Shown piece after piece: positions 1-9,887 of a stretch of DNA of 61,654 nt. Under the pieces are notes generated by a model that saw nothing but the letters and a program-made list of their open reading frames with translations, had not been told where the DNA came from and did not search any database. The DNA lies in the NCBI GenBank assembly GCA_050298695.1, contig JBNKUQ010000006.1:1-61654 (forward strand). Direction: 5' to 3'. The stretch comes from CANLBN01 sp050298695. GTDB taxonomy: Bacteria > Pseudomonadota > Gammaproteobacteria > Pseudomonadales > Cellvibrionaceae. The first letter of the stretch is position 1. Each line of letters opens with the position of its first letter. The translations under genes and the position numbers were made by a program.

Positions 1-1519
1 TCGTTTGTGCGTCAACATCCAGGTTAAGTGTTAAATTTCCAGGCCATTGTGGTGATAGCACGCCGGGGTTAAGTGCTTTTCCAGAAAGTGTCATGTTGGC
101 TTCTAAACTTGGTTTAAATGTAATTTTTCCCGAGCCATACATACTGCCTGCCAGGCCACTTAACGTTATTTTTTCTAAACCGATACTTTGTTGAGAACCC
201 ACTCCCGATAATAATAAGGTTCCATTCTCTTTATCTTTTTCGTGTTTACCATTTGCTTCTTCAAAAAGTGATGTTAGGCTAAATTGATAATTTTTTAAGT
301 TACCACTTAGCATGGCTTCTCCCTTAGGGCTCGTTAAGGGGGACAAAGATTTTTTATTCGAGGGAGGTAACAAATTTTTCCAGTGAACAGAAAGATCGAA
401 GGCTTTATCTTCTTCGTTGGTGAATAGTGCGGGTTTTATCGTTCCGTTTAGCTGAATATTTTCTATTAGATGGGCTGCACTTGCATTGAGTGATAGCTGT
501 AAATTTTGCTTGCTCCATTTTGCCTGTGTAGTGATTTGCGCTGATGTTGTTTCATCTTTTATCAATGTTTTTGTCGTCAGTTGTAGTTGACTATTTATGG
601 TCGCATCATCTAATTCGCCATCTATCGTAATATTTCCCGCTATGGTGTAACTTGGCCACTCGGATTTTATTTGTATGGTATCAATGTTGTTAATGCTCAA
701 TTTTGCTTCTGCTTGAGGTTTGTCGAAAAGTGATTGAATGCTTATCGATGATGTTGAGTTATATGGAGGGCTCAATTGGCTGTTGATGCTTAATTCTTTA
801 GCATTGCCGGCTAGCGTGGTTGATCCTTTGATTGCTGCGATATCTTTGGGTTTGACCAGCCAGTTTATTTCTCCTTGAGAATTGCCATTTCTTGATAAAT
901 TCAGTGTAAAGATGCCATCTACATCCGCAATTGAACTGTTGAGAGTGATATTATCAATGCGTATTTTTTGTGAATCGCTTTGCCCGCTAAGCGCAAAATG
1001 AGAAACGGTGAGGGGGGCTTCTGTTTCTGACTTATTTTTTGTTTGTTGGTTGTAGCTGATATCGTTTATTGTTAGTTTGCTTAAACGTATTGCTATTGGT
1101 AATTGTAATTTTTCGAGTAATGTTTCAAGTGAAGGGGGCGTGGGTTCCTCATCATGGATTTTTGTAGGTGTATTATCTCGTGTATTAATTGAAACCTTTC
1201 TTAGCGCAAGCTCTTCGATGGATACTGTGCTATAGAATAATTCCGATGGCAACCAATTAAAACGAATATGTTCAATGTCGATGTCCACTTGTTGATTCTT
1301 ATAGTGCAAACCATCAATGGATAGGGGGCCAATAAGGCGTCCACGACTTGACTTAATCTCTAGGCCGGGGGCAACGCTCAATATGCGCTGGCTACTCCAG
1401 CGTAAACCAGATTCTGTGCAGCTTAACCACAGTGCAAAAATGATGAGTAAAAGCAGTAAGGCAAATAGCCCCAGTAAGGTATATTTAATGGCCTTTTTTA
1501 TGGCTGTCGCGAGTTTCAT
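1..1519 (-). CDS. tamB: Translocation and assembly module protein TamB (5' part, cut by window edge)
   Basis: The frame is open from an ATG at 1519 to the window edge, about 506 codons. The N-terminus has a short basic stretch and one leucine-rich membrane segment (about residues 14-34), followed by long beta-rich, low-complexity sequence typical of AsmA/TamB proteins. TamB is an inner-membrane-anchored periplasmic protein that works with TamA and is implicated in outer-membrane protein insertion and lipid transport. Its start codon shares one base with the tamA stop (TAATG), so the two are translationally coupled. The C-terminal DUF490 domain would lie outside the window. The identification rests mainly on position next to tamA and the N-terminal architecture. 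Confidence 0.85.
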   Translation of the reverse strand, partial: MKLATAIKKAIKYTLLGLFALLLLLIIFALWLSCTESGLRWSSQRILSVAPGLEIKSSRGRLIGPLSIDGLHYKNQQVDIDIEHIRFNWLPSELFYSTVSIEELALRKVSINTRDNTPTKIHDEEPTPPSLETLLEKLQLPIAIRLSKLTINDISYNQQTKNKSETEAPLTVSHFALSGQSDSQKIRIDNITLNSSIADVDGIFTLNLSRNGNSQGEINWLVKPKDIAAIKGSTTLAGNAKELSINSQLSPPYNSTSSISIQSLFDKPQAEAKLSINNIDTIQIKSEWPSYTIAGNITIDGELDDATINSQLQLTTKTLIKDETTSAQITTQAKWSKQNLQLSLNASAAHLIENIQLNGTIKPALFTNEEDKAFDLSVHWKNLLPPSNKKSLSPLTSPKGEAMLSGNLKNYQFSLTSLFEEANGKHEKDKENGTLLLSGVGSQQSIGLEKITLSGLAGSMYGSGKITFKPSLEANMTLSGKALNPGVLSPQWPGNLTLNLDVDAQT

Positions 1520-3363
1520 TATAAGTCGGGTCCTAGACTAATATGCAGCCTCACATCCTTATCGGGATCATCAAAAGGGTGTGCTAAATCTACTCGGATC
1601 ATGCCAATGACTGAGCGATAACGAAATCCAATACCTGCCGCTTTTTTTAAGGAAAAGTCCGTACTATCGGCAACATCGCCGGCATCATAAAAAATAGCAA
1701 AGCCATAGTTTCCCCATGGCAGGTAGTCAAGTTCGATACTACTTGCAACTAAGTGATCACCCCCTACATTATTATTAAACTCGTTTCTGGGGCCAATATC
1801 TTTATATGCATAACCGCGAACAGATTGCGCGCCCCCCGTAAAGAAACGTTCTGAGGGTGGTAGATCGAAAAATTCATCAGATTCGATAAAACCTAGCTCC
1901 AGGCGATTGAGTAAACGCATTTTATCAGTGACTGGAAAAACAGAGCGAGCACTTAAGCGGGTGTGTAAGAAAGTGGTTTCAGATAAGGTAGACTCTATTC
2001 CACCATGAATATCAGTGGTAATACTGTAACCTTTATGGGTGAATAAAGTAGCATCTGCATCTTTGTAAATATAGGTGAGTCCAGGAATTAATAAGTTCGC
2101 CGTTTTGTTTGCCTGGTCATCAAAAGAAAATTGTTCTTCAAGTAAGGTTAGCGAAATTCTACGCCGACCACCCCATTTATTTTCATTAAGACTACTGCCA
2201 ATACTATATTGAGTGGCTTCAATATCATTAACAATTTCTTGATTAATATTGGCAAATAAGTCGATATACTCAGTATTAATATTTTTAATGGGAATAATAT
2301 ATTGAGACGAGATATTACTTTCGACTTCAGAAAGTTGAGCGCTTGATTGAAAGCGATGCCCTAAAGTATTGACCCTCCTGTTATGAATGCTAAAACCAAT
2401 ACGTGCACCGGTATCAGTTCCATAGCCAATACTGGTTGAATAGGTTAATTTTTTGGTAGGGACCGTTTTGATAGTTACAGGGATGCGTTGATCATTAACT
2501 TTATCGCGCTCTATATTAATACTGGTCGTAGCAAAGTAACCGGTATCTGATAGTTTTAGTTGTAGTGCCAATAAATGATCCGTGTTAAATGGCGTATCGC
2601 GGTCAACTGTAATTAAACGATTGATTTTTTCTTCGTCAATAATATTTTGCTCAACCTTAACGTCACCAAAAAAGAACTGTTGACCACTTTTCAGCAATAA
2701 TACGATATCAGCTTTATTATTTTTAACATCAACACGCATTTCCGAGCGTATATATTTCGCGTTTATGTAGCCCAGTTCAAATAAGGCGTTGTATAGCTTT
2801 TGTTTGTAGTCCTCATAGGTTGGATGATTTAGTTGATCTCCGATTTTTAATAGAGAATTTTCTTGCCATTGTTTAACGGTGCTCTCTTCTTTCCCGGGGC
2901 CTTCTATTTGTATGTTAACCTGATTAATCGTAGTGGCAGGGCCTGGTGAGATTTTGTATTGCGCTAACCAGTTTTTTTCTTGCTTGACCAAGGATTTGTC
3001 AATAATGGGTTGGTAATAACCAAAGGGACGAAGTGCTTGTTTTATTTGTTCATCGGCTTTTGCATGGCTGCGTTTAATATTTTGTTCGTTTATTTTATTC
3101 TGGTCTTTTTCATGCTTTAGTTGGTTGATTGTCAGCGTATTTCTAACATTTTCCAGTAATTCATCTTCAATACCATTGATGGTTACTTTAAGACCCTCGT
3201 CAGCATAGAGCTTCCCGCATAGAGCCATAGTAGCCAGTAAGATATAGAAAATGGCGCAAATAAACTTAGGGAGAACTGTCACGAGAAATATATCTGTAGA
3301 GAGGTTCAAGTTGAGGGCAACCCTAAAAACCCTCATTTTTAGTGTCGCCCTTGTGTTAGTCAT
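1519..3363 (-). CDS. tamA: Autotransporter assembly factor TamA (Omp85 family)
   Basis: This 614-residue frame has the TamA plan: signal sequence, an N-terminal POTRA region (about 58-300) and a C-terminal Omp85 beta-barrel containing the family VRGY motif in the lid-lock loop, near the C-terminal quarter. It is the outer-membrane partner of TamB in the following gene. The annotated first Met puts about 31 residues ahead of the hydrophobic signal segment (roughly 32-54). An internal GTG at 3282 or the Met at codon 10 would give a more normal signal peptide, although no clear Shine-Dalgarno decides between them. The gene diverges from ffh across a 265-bp spacer. Confidence 0.92.
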   Translation of the reverse strand: MTNTRATLKMRVFRVALNLNLSTDIFLVTVLPKFICAIFYILLATMALCGKLYADEGLKVTINGIEDELLENVRNTLTINQLKHEKDQNKINEQNIKRSHAKADEQIKQALRPFGYYQPIIDKSLVKQEKNWLAQYKISPGPATTINQVNIQIEGPGKEESTVKQWQENSLLKIGDQLNHPTYEDYKQKLYNALFELGYINAKYIRSEMRVDVKNNKADIVLLLKSGQQFFFGDVKVEQNIIDEEKINRLITVDRDTPFNTDHLLALQLKLSDTGYFATTSINIERDKVNDQRIPVTIKTVPTKKLTYSTSIGYGTDTGARIGFSIHNRRVNTLGHRFQSSAQLSEVESNISSQYIIPIKNINTEYIDLFANINQEIVNDIEATQYSIGSSLNENKWGGRRRISLTLLEEQFSFDDQANKTANLLIPGLTYIYKDADATLFTHKGYSITTDIHGGIESTLSETTFLHTRLSARSVFPVTDKMRLLNRLELGFIESDEFFDLPPSERFFTGGAQSVRGYAYKDIGPRNEFNNNVGGDHLVASSIELDYLPWGNYGFAIFYDAGDVADSTDFSLKKAAGIGFRYRSVIGMIRVDLAHPFDDPDKDVRLHISLGPDL

Positions 3364-3628
3364 TTGATCGTCATTTTATCTGCCAATTCTTGGCCTCTCA
3401 TCTTATCATCTGTATACTGCCTGGCACTAACAATTTACTCTGAGACTTTTGTGCGGAAGCTATTTACTTAATAGATGATTTTAAAAAGGGCCTGATTGAT
3501 TATTTTTTGCGCGCTTCTCGTTTTGGCGTGTACTAGGTGATCGTCCTCATACTCAATCGGCGCAAAAGTAAAGCTATCTTCTCTACAAAAGCTCTTCCAC
3601 CTATATTTCTGAATCGCTTAATAACACT

Positions 3629-5005
3629 ATGTTTGAGAATCTAACCAGCCGCTTATCGAAATCATTAAAGAACATAACGGGTAAGGGGCGTTTATCCCAT
3701 TCCAACATCCAAGATGCCTTGCGTGATGTACGTAAAGCCTTACTAGAAGCCGATGTGGCGTTGCCCGTCACTAAGAATTTTATCGACAATGTGCGCAAAC
3801 GTGCCGTTGGTCAAGAGGTTGCTCGTGCGCTCAGCCCCTCCCAGCAATTTATCAAAATTGTGCAAGATGAGTTAACCATGATGATGGGGGAGGCCTGTGA
3901 GTCTCTAAATCTCGCTGCGCAACCTCCCGCAGTGGTATTGATGGCGGGTTTACAGGGAGCGGGTAAAACGACTTCTGTTGCCAAGCTTGCCAAATATCTG
4001 CAAGAGCGAGAAAAGAAAAAAGTCATGGTGGTTAGCGCAGATGTCTATCGACCAGCCGCTATTAAGCAGTTGGAGACGCTGGCTGCAGAGGTAGGAGCGA
4101 TATTCCATCCTTCGACCACTGATCAACAGCCCGTTGCTATTGCTAAAGAGGCGATTTCAGCCGCTAAAAAGCAGCACCTTGATGTCGTATTGGTGGATAC
4201 TGCGGGGCGGCTTGCGGTTGATGAAGCGATGATGGCTGAGATTCAGGAATTGCAAAAAGCCATTAACCCTATTGAAACGCTCTTTGTGATCGATGCCATG
4301 ATTGGTCAAGATGCGGTGAATACCGCCAAAGCCTTCAATGAAGCATTACCGTTGACAGGGGTAATTCTAACGAAAGCTGATGGCGATGCCCGTGGTGGTG
4401 CCGCCTTGTCCGTGCGTGCGACCACAGGTAAGCCGATTAAGTTCTTAGGTATGGGAGAGAAAGTGGAGGCCTTAGAGCCCTTCCACCCTGAGCGTATTGC
4501 CTCGCGTATTTTGGGTATGGGTGATGTGATGTCACTTATCGAAGAAGCCGAGCGCAAAATCGATAAAGAAAAAGCCCAAAAAATGATTGAGAAGGTGCAA
4601 AAAGGCACGCGCTTTGATCTCAATGATTTAAAAGAGCAAATTCAGCAAATGAACAACATGGGTGGCATGGCCAGCATGCTAGAAAAAATGCCGGGAATGT
4701 CCAATATGGGGCAAATGGTTGAGCAAGCCAATATGGGTGGGCAGTTTAAAAAAATGGAAGTTATCATCGATTCCATGACCCCCGCCGAACGTAAAAATCC
4801 CGATATACTCAACGGCTCGCGAAAGCGTCGTATCACCCTTGGTTCAGGTACAGAAGTTCAAGATTTAAACCGCCTGCTAAAACAGCACAAACAAATGGCC
4901 AAAATGATGAAGAAAATGAAGGGCGGTGGCATTAAGAAAATGATGCAAGGTTTGGGCGGTATGATGGGGGGTGGCGGCGGCCTACCTCCTGGGCTTGGTC
5001 GATGA
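3629..5005 (+). CDS. ffh: Signal recognition particle protein Ffh (SRP54)
   Basis: The 458-residue protein has the SRP54 N-terminal helical bundle, a G domain with P-loop GLQGAGKTT, DTAGR and TKADGDARGG motifs, and a C-terminal methionine-rich M domain ending in a glycine-rich tail. It binds 4.5S RNA and signal sequences of nascent inner-membrane proteins and docks with FtsY. The start MFENLTSRLS matches the family N-terminus closely. In many gammaproteobacteria ffh lies next to rpsP; here about 5 kb of unrelated genes separate them. Length and all motifs are normal. Confidence 0.98.
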   Translation: MFENLTSRLSKSLKNITGKGRLSHSNIQDALRDVRKALLEADVALPVTKNFIDNVRKRAVGQEVARALSPSQQFIKIVQDELTMMMGEACESLNLAAQPPAVVLMAGLQGAGKTTSVAKLAKYLQEREKKKVMVVSADVYRPAAIKQLETLAAEVGAIFHPSTTDQQPVAIAKEAISAAKKQHLDVVLVDTAGRLAVDEAMMAEIQELQKAINPIETLFVIDAMIGQDAVNTAKAFNEALPLTGVILTKADGDARGGAALSVRATTGKPIKFLGMGEKVEALEPFHPERIASRILGMGDVMSLIEEAERKIDKEKAQKMIEKVQKGTRFDLNDLKEQIQQMNNMGGMASMLEKMPGMSNMGQMVEQANMGGQFKKMEVIIDSMTPAERKNPDILNGSRKRRITLGSGTEVQDLNRLLKQHKQMAKMMKKMKGGGIKKMMQGLGGMMGGGGGLPPGLGR

Positions 5006-5144
5006 TTACCTAAGTAATTAACCCTGAAAAAGGCCTTTAGCGCTGGGCTTCTGGTTGAAATGAATCGTCAATCCAGAGATTCTGTTTTCTTAAAATTCAC
5101 GTGACTAATCGTGAGTTACTTCACACTTAAACAGGGAGGGTAAC

Positions 5145-7076
5145 ATGAAAACGCGTTTTAGGAGGTACCGACTATTTATTGCGGCACTTGCTTTTTATGT
5201 GGCGGGCGCTTCTTTTTATTCATGGCTTGAGTACCGACAAATCAAACAATCTGCGCTGGATGCCTTGAATGAGCGCTTATTAGTGACCGTCAGCTTAGCT
5301 GAGCACTTGTTGCAGCAAAAAATGCGCGACCACCTTACGGGAAATATTCCCATGACTCCCGATGAAGCCTTCTTTGTCAGTCTAGAACTACAAGAATTGG
5401 CTGATTATATGCGCGTTACTAATATATATAGTCTTATTCAAAAAAATAGTCTTTTTCTCTATACCAGTGCTACGCCTAAAGATGATAGTTCTGAACCGAC
5501 GGGTAAGTCGTATGCTAATCGGTTTATGGAGCCTTATGGGCAATCTTCTGGTGTTTTACAAAAAGTGTTTGCGATTAAAGCGCCAGAGTATGTTGCAATT
5601 AATGATGGCAATAATGAATACCAGTCAATCTTTTTTCCTTTTGAAAATATCAATGGAGATGTATACGTCATTGGTGTCGATGCTAAGAGACAAGGCATTA
5701 ATCAGCTGGCAAGTGCCAGTTTATTTCAAGCTATCATTTATGGATCTTTTCTTGGTTTAATCGTTTTTCCTCTGATCTATCTTTACATTCGAAGTTTAAA
5801 TAAAAGCTATCGCCAGCAGCTAGATTTTATATCAACACATCCTCTCACAGGGTTGCCAAATCAACGTTATCTCGAAACCAAACTTACTAATACCCATGTC
5901 GATCATCTATTGTTAATAGAAATAGAAAATTTTGATTATTTGGTAAGTGTATTGGGGGTGGCGGCTACGGATGACATGGTTCTGCGCTTAGTTTTTCGTT
6001 TAACTGAATTGCAAGTTCCTAACATTGAGTATTGCCAATGGTTTCATTTGGCCGACGATCGTTTTGCGCTTTTTAGTACTTATGATTACAGTGATCACCA
6101 AGTGAAAGTCATTGTCACCGCGATATATCAATCAATCACAGGTTTTACGGCTGGATTTGATGTCGATGATCAAGTCCCCCTTGTTATTCGCATGGGTGCG
6201 GTTAAAAATCAACAAAATGCATTAATGTTTGCGAATATGGCATTAGTTCATGCTAAGCAAACCAATCAAACTTTTGTTAATTATGAAGATTGCTTATCTT
6301 TACCCAATTATTTTCGTCGATATATTGATACATTTAACTTACTTTCTAATGCCTTGCGGAATAGCCATGTCACGGTATTCTTTCAGCCAATTCTCGATGT
6401 GAGTAGTAGTCAAATTGTTAAATATGAAGCGCTGGTCCGCCTACTTGATAACGAAGGTAATATTGTGAGCTCGCCCGATGAATTTATGCCTATTGCTTAT
6501 CAGTCTCGACTTTGCCATAAGCTAACACGGGTTGTGCTTGACCAGGTAATTGAAAAGATAAAACCTACTAAACACATTGTTAGTATTAATTTGTCAGTGA
6601 AAGATTTATTTGATCAAAAAACACGAGAATATCTTGTGCAAACCATTCGCAAAAGCAATGTTGGTGAGCAATTAGAGTTTGAACTATTGGAACAGCAAGC
6701 AATTAATAATTATTCATTAGCGGCTGCCTATATTAAACAATTAAAAAGTTGCGTGAATGCGGTGGGTATGGACGATTTAGGAAAGTTATACTCTAACTTC
6801 GACCGTTTAATCACTCTGCCCATTGACTTTGTAAAAATTGATGGCTTGATTGTTGAGGCGATGGCACGTGATAGCGATGCAAAAACCGTTATCGAAGGAA
6901 TTGTTAGTTTTTCTCAGCATAAAGGCATTCATGTTATTGCTGAGCATTGTTCTAGCCAAAGTATTTGCGATATGCTGGTGCTTATGAATGTTGATCTATT
7001 ACAGGGGTTTCACATAGGTCTTCCAAATGATAAGTTTGAAATTAAAGCACCGGAAAAAACCGGTGAATTTGAATAG
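5145..7076 (+). CDS. Membrane GGDEF/EAL protein, degenerate GGDEF and apparently intact EAL
   Basis: The 643-residue protein has a transmembrane helix (about 10-28), a periplasmic sensor region (about 30-190), a second helix (about 192-215), a GGDEF-like domain (about 228-385) and an EAL domain (about 395-630). The GGDEF signature is replaced by ADDRF (303-307), so cyclase activity is unlikely. The EAL domain keeps candidate catalytic residues E428, N482, E516, D543/D544, K564, E600 and Q620, although the DDFGTGYSS loop reads DDLGKLYSN. A c-di-GMP phosphodiesterase or receptor is the likely role. A good ribosome site (GGGAGG) precedes the ATG. The periplasmic region does not look like that of LapD. 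A cupin gene follows after 43 bp. Confidence 0.88.
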   Translation: MKTRFRRYRLFIAALAFYVAGASFYSWLEYRQIKQSALDALNERLLVTVSLAEHLLQQKMRDHLTGNIPMTPDEAFFVSLELQELADYMRVTNIYSLIQKNSLFLYTSATPKDDSSEPTGKSYANRFMEPYGQSSGVLQKVFAIKAPEYVAINDGNNEYQSIFFPFENINGDVYVIGVDAKRQGINQLASASLFQAIIYGSFLGLIVFPLIYLYIRSLNKSYRQQLDFISTHPLTGLPNQRYLETKLTNTHVDHLLLIEIENFDYLVSVLGVAATDDMVLRLVFRLTELQVPNIEYCQWFHLADDRFALFSTYDYSDHQVKVIVTAIYQSITGFTAGFDVDDQVPLVIRMGAVKNQQNALMFANMALVHAKQTNQTFVNYEDCLSLPNYFRRYIDTFNLLSNALRNSHVTVFFQPILDVSSSQIVKYEALVRLLDNEGNIVSSPDEFMPIAYQSRLCHKLTRVVLDQVIEKIKPTKHIVSINLSVKDLFDQKTREYLVQTIRKSNVGEQLEFELLEQQAINNYSLAAAYIKQLKSCVNAVGMDDLGKLYSNFDRLITLPIDFVKIDGLIVEAMARDSDAKTVIEGIVSFSQHKGIHVIAEHCSSQSICDMLVLMNVDLLQGFHIGLPNDKFEIKAPEKTGEFE

Positions 7077-7119
7077 ATGTGCCCTAGAGTTAGATAAACG
7101 TTCTGCAGAGATATTTGAT

Positions 7120-7668
7120 ATGTTTCAGTTAAACCCATTTATTGATGATTGTATTAGTACCGTAGGTCAAGGTGATGTTTGTCAGAAAGTTGTTGAATTA
7201 CTGAGCCATGCACTTGAAACGCCTTCTGATGTTATGTTGGCCTTAGGAGAGCCAAGACAAGGTGGAGTTGAAAAACTCTATGTGGCTGATAATCTCACTA
7301 TACTCAATGTGGTTTGGGCGCCAAAGATGACACTATTGCCCCATAACCATAATATGTGGGCAATAATTGGTGTGTACTGTGGTCGAGAAAATAATATTTT
7401 TTGGAAGCGTATCCAAGGTGATTCATCTGGAAAAATTACTACGGCCAATGCCAAAACCTTGGGGCCTGGTGATGTTACCTTATTAGGCCCGGAAGTGATT
7501 CACTCAGTAACGAATCCATCGGATAATTTTACTGGGGCTATTCATATCTATGGCGGCGATTTTTTTGCTCAAAATCGCAGTGAGTGGGATCCTGAAAGTC
7601 TGATAGAACAAGCCTATGATGTCGAAAAAAATATGAATTATTTTAAAGAAGCAAATCGGCTTTTATGA
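7120..7668 (+). CDS. Cysteine-dioxygenase-like cupin (double-stranded beta-helix metalloenzyme)
   Basis: The 182-residue frame from the ATG at 7120 fits the cupin superfamily, resembling the thiol dioxygenase (cysteine dioxygenase-like) branch. A PHNHNMW motif gives H75 and H77, and H128 in VIHSV completes the expected 3-His iron site. IHIYGGD near the end is also typical of this branch. An upstream in-frame start at 7027 would overlap the preceding gene by 50 bp; the ATG at 7120 follows a GCAGAG ribosome site and is preferred. It shares ATGA with the next gene. Substrate is unknown; oxidation of a small thiol is a family-based guess. Confidence 0.78.
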   Translation: MFQLNPFIDDCISTVGQGDVCQKVVELLSHALETPSDVMLALGEPRQGGVEKLYVADNLTILNVVWAPKMTLLPHNHNMWAIIGVYCGRENNIFWKRIQGDSSGKITTANAKTLGPGDVTLLGPEVIHSVTNPSDNFTGAIHIYGGDFFAQNRSEWDPESLIEQAYDVEKNMNYFKEANRLL

Positions 7669-8504
7669 AAGTCTTTTGTATAAAGATGAAATTAGCCTGT
7701 TTTGTCGTAGGATTATTCTACTCACTCACCGTCAGCGCTCAACAATCTTGTGCTTATCCGGGTAAGAGGGAGGGTAGCTATGATCTTTTCGAAGATTGTG
7801 GCTCTGTTAAAAATGGTCAGCTTTCGCTTAATGCATCCCACTTCAATAACCTTGACTTTGATCAGAATGGTTTGGCTTGCGTTATTTTTCCCCCTGATGC
7901 TACGTTTTATATCCGTGATGACAATAAATCAAAATCAGTGATTTATTTCGATAATGGATGTGATTATTTTGTAGAAGGTCTTGCACGAGGGTATGAGAAG
8001 GGAAAGATTGTTTTTATTAACAAAGACTTGGACACCGTATTAAAAACAAATTTTGAGCAAGCCATGCCTTTTGACTATGGTTTCTCTGTCGTTTGCAATG
8101 GGCCATTTATTGAAGAAAAGCATGGTGAACACACCCTTTATTCAGGAGGGCAATGTGGTCTGATAAATAAACAAGGTGATTTAGTCGTAGAGGCAAAGTA
8201 TAAAGTCGAAAATAGAGAAGTGTTTCGCGACTACATCAATTCACATAATGATTGCCCACCTCCGCCTGTTACTACTACATCATCAGCCTTGTGTCATGCT
8301 AAACGTCATGTGGATAATATGGAGTATCGTTCTAGTGATTGGCATGAATATCAAATTACACGATCAGGAAAGTATTGGGTTATCAGCTATAAAGAGGGAA
8401 GTGATCAAGAAGCTTCGACTTTATTGCTGGAAATTGATACTGCGGGCTGGAGCCAGCTCACAAGGGATTCCCATAATGAGGTTCTACAAAGTCTTGCCGA
8501 TTAA
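7665..8504 (+). CDS. Exported WG-repeat-like protein of unknown function
   Basis: A cleavable signal peptide (about residues 1-25, ending SAQQ) precedes a cysteine-containing periplasmic or surface protein of 279 residues. The middle section shows WG/KWG-like repeats, for example a stretch near residues 160-180 with GGQCGLINKQGDLVVEAKY. The C-terminal third has more cysteines and no recognised domain. The start overlaps the upstream cupin stop by ATGA, so these two are coupled. WG repeats usually form a beta-propeller-like scaffold without enzymatic function. No specific role can be assigned. Confidence 0.7.
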   Translation: MKVFCIKMKLACFVVGLFYSLTVSAQQSCAYPGKREGSYDLFEDCGSVKNGQLSLNASHFNNLDFDQNGLACVIFPPDATFYIRDDNKSKSVIYFDNGCDYFVEGLARGYEKGKIVFINKDLDTVLKTNFEQAMPFDYGFSVVCNGPFIEEKHGEHTLYSGGQCGLINKQGDLVVEAKYKVENREVFRDYINSHNDCPPPPVTTTSSALCHAKRHVDNMEYRSSDWHEYQITRSGKYWVISYKEGSDQEASTLLLEIDTAGWSQLTRDSHNEVLQSLAD

Positions 8505-8522
8505 TTAAAACTGAGGTGCTTA

Positions 8523-9503
8523 TTGTTTGCAACACTTTTAGTGAGCTGTGCGCTTAGTTTCTTATTACTCACTTTCGCTTTTCTAATTTTTTTGAAAGCT
8601 AAACTTGCCCATGCAAAACGCTTTGCTTTCGTCATAATACTGTTATCCATATTTCCGTTTGCATTGAGTGCTTATATTGTTTTTTTCCTATTTAATTCAG
8701 AGGTGGGTGATGCTCAAGTTAAATTGCATGATAAGGTTATATATAGTAAAAAAACCTTATTCTTGGCAGAAGGTAAAGCCGTTGTACATGTCGTTAGTTT
8801 TGATGTTGACGATGTGGAAATAAAATTAACGCCGCCCGTAGGTATAAATTCAACCGCAGAATATCAAGCCCGGACGGCGACAGATGCACTAATAGAATTT
8901 AATGCTGATTTAGCGATTAATGCCAGTTTTTTCCATCCCTTTAGGGATGTTCATCTCTTCGATTATTATCCCCATAAGGGCGATCCTGTTAAACCAATAG
9001 GCATTACCTATTCACATAAACAATTATATGGTCTTCCGGAAAGAGGTTGGCCGGTATTGATGTTTACCCAAGAGGGAGAGCTTAGTATCGAAGCATATCA
9101 GCAAGATAAGTTTAGCGAAGAGGTATTATCTAATTTACGATTTTTAATTTCCGGGCATTCTAGACTAGTCACCGATGGACATCCAAGCCCCGTAGATATC
9201 CAAAATTTACGCGACTATCCTCGTGCAGCAATTGGTTTAAGTAAAGATCGCGATAGGGTGTGGATTATTGTCGCTGATGGTAAACAACCTTTTTATAGTA
9301 AAGGAATTAATCTAGTCGATTTGTCCAATTATCTCGTCTCGATAGGCGTTTATGATGCTTTGGAATTAGATGGCGGGGGCTCGGCGACTATGGCATGGAT
9401 TAATGATATAGGCGAAGCGGAATTGTTAAGCCGTCCAGCCCATACTAAAATCCCCAATCGTCAACGACCGGTAGCGAATCACTTATTGGTGTACTTCCGT
9501 TAG
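8523..9503 (+). CDS. Membrane-anchored phosphodiester glycosidase family protein (NAGPA-like)
   Basis: The 326-residue protein has two N-terminal membrane helices (about 1-26 and 33-57) and an extracytoplasmic NAGPA/phosphodiester glycosidase domain. Family signatures visible are NASFF (near 138), PRAAIGL (near 233), ALELDGGGSATM (near 280) and a terminal RPVANHLLVY. Relatives cleave GlcNAc-1-phosphodiesters or act in exopolysaccharide metabolism. The start is a TTG supported by a GAGGTG ribosome site at 8513-8518. It follows the WG-repeat gene by 18 bp and probably ends the operon begun by the GGDEF/EAL gene. Confidence 0.85.
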   Translation: MFATLLVSCALSFLLLTFAFLIFLKAKLAHAKRFAFVIILLSIFPFALSAYIVFFLFNSEVGDAQVKLHDKVIYSKKTLFLAEGKAVVHVVSFDVDDVEIKLTPPVGINSTAEYQARTATDALIEFNADLAINASFFHPFRDVHLFDYYPHKGDPVKPIGITYSHKQLYGLPERGWPVLMFTQEGELSIEAYQQDKFSEEVLSNLRFLISGHSRLVTDGHPSPVDIQNLRDYPRAAIGLSKDRDRVWIIVADGKQPFYSKGINLVDLSNYLVSIGVYDALELDGGGSATMAWINDIGEAELLSRPAHTKIPNRQRPVANHLLVYFR

Positions 9504-9635
9504 TAATAAGGTGAGCACTATAAATATCAAATAGCGGATTTCTAGTTCGTTTTTATTGCGTTAAAGCCAACAGTAAGCGTTATCTTACCGTTTAAAAATA
9601 ACCATAAAAATAATTAATTAAAAGAGGAAAGAATC

Positions 9636-9887
9636 ATGTCTATTGTAAGTTTGCTTATATTTTTGGCTATTGGTGCGGTAGCGGGTTGGTTAGCCGGTAT
9701 TTTGATGAAAGGAAAGAAGTTTGGTTTAGTTGGGAATATCATCATTGGTGTCATTGGGGCTGTTTTAGGAGGCTATGTTTTTAACTTTTTAGGAATTTCG
9801 ACTTCGGGAATTATCGGTTCAATTATTACGGCAACCGCAGGGGCTGTTTTGTTACTGCTAATTATTCGCTTTATCAAAAAGCTATAG
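9636..9887 (+). CDS. GlsB/YeaQ/YmgE family small membrane protein
   Basis: An 83-residue, glycine-rich, three-helix membrane protein. The pattern GAVAGWLAGILMKG followed by GLVGNIIIGVIGAVLGGY is diagnostic of the transglycosylase-associated (Transgly_assoc) family. These small proteins are often stress-induced, but their biochemical role is not established. A strong AGAGGAAAG ribosome site precedes the ATG. It is separated by 132 bp from the upstream gene and by about 350 bp from rpsP, so it is probably monocistronic. Confidence 0.9.
   Translation: MSIVSLLIFLAIGAVAGWLAGILMKGKKFGLVGNIIIGVIGAVLGGYVFNFLGISTSGIIGSIITATAGAVLLLLIIRFIKKL

Noticed and set aside
3601..4836. Several minus-strand frames across ffh
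   Set aside because: They are antisense shadows of a clear ffh gene with no start signals or family matches.
5145..7076. LapD partner for the LapG-type protease
   Set aside because: The periplasmic region is longer and unlike LapD_MoxY_N, no HAMP domain is evident, and the EAL domain appears catalytically complete, whereas LapD domains are degenerate.
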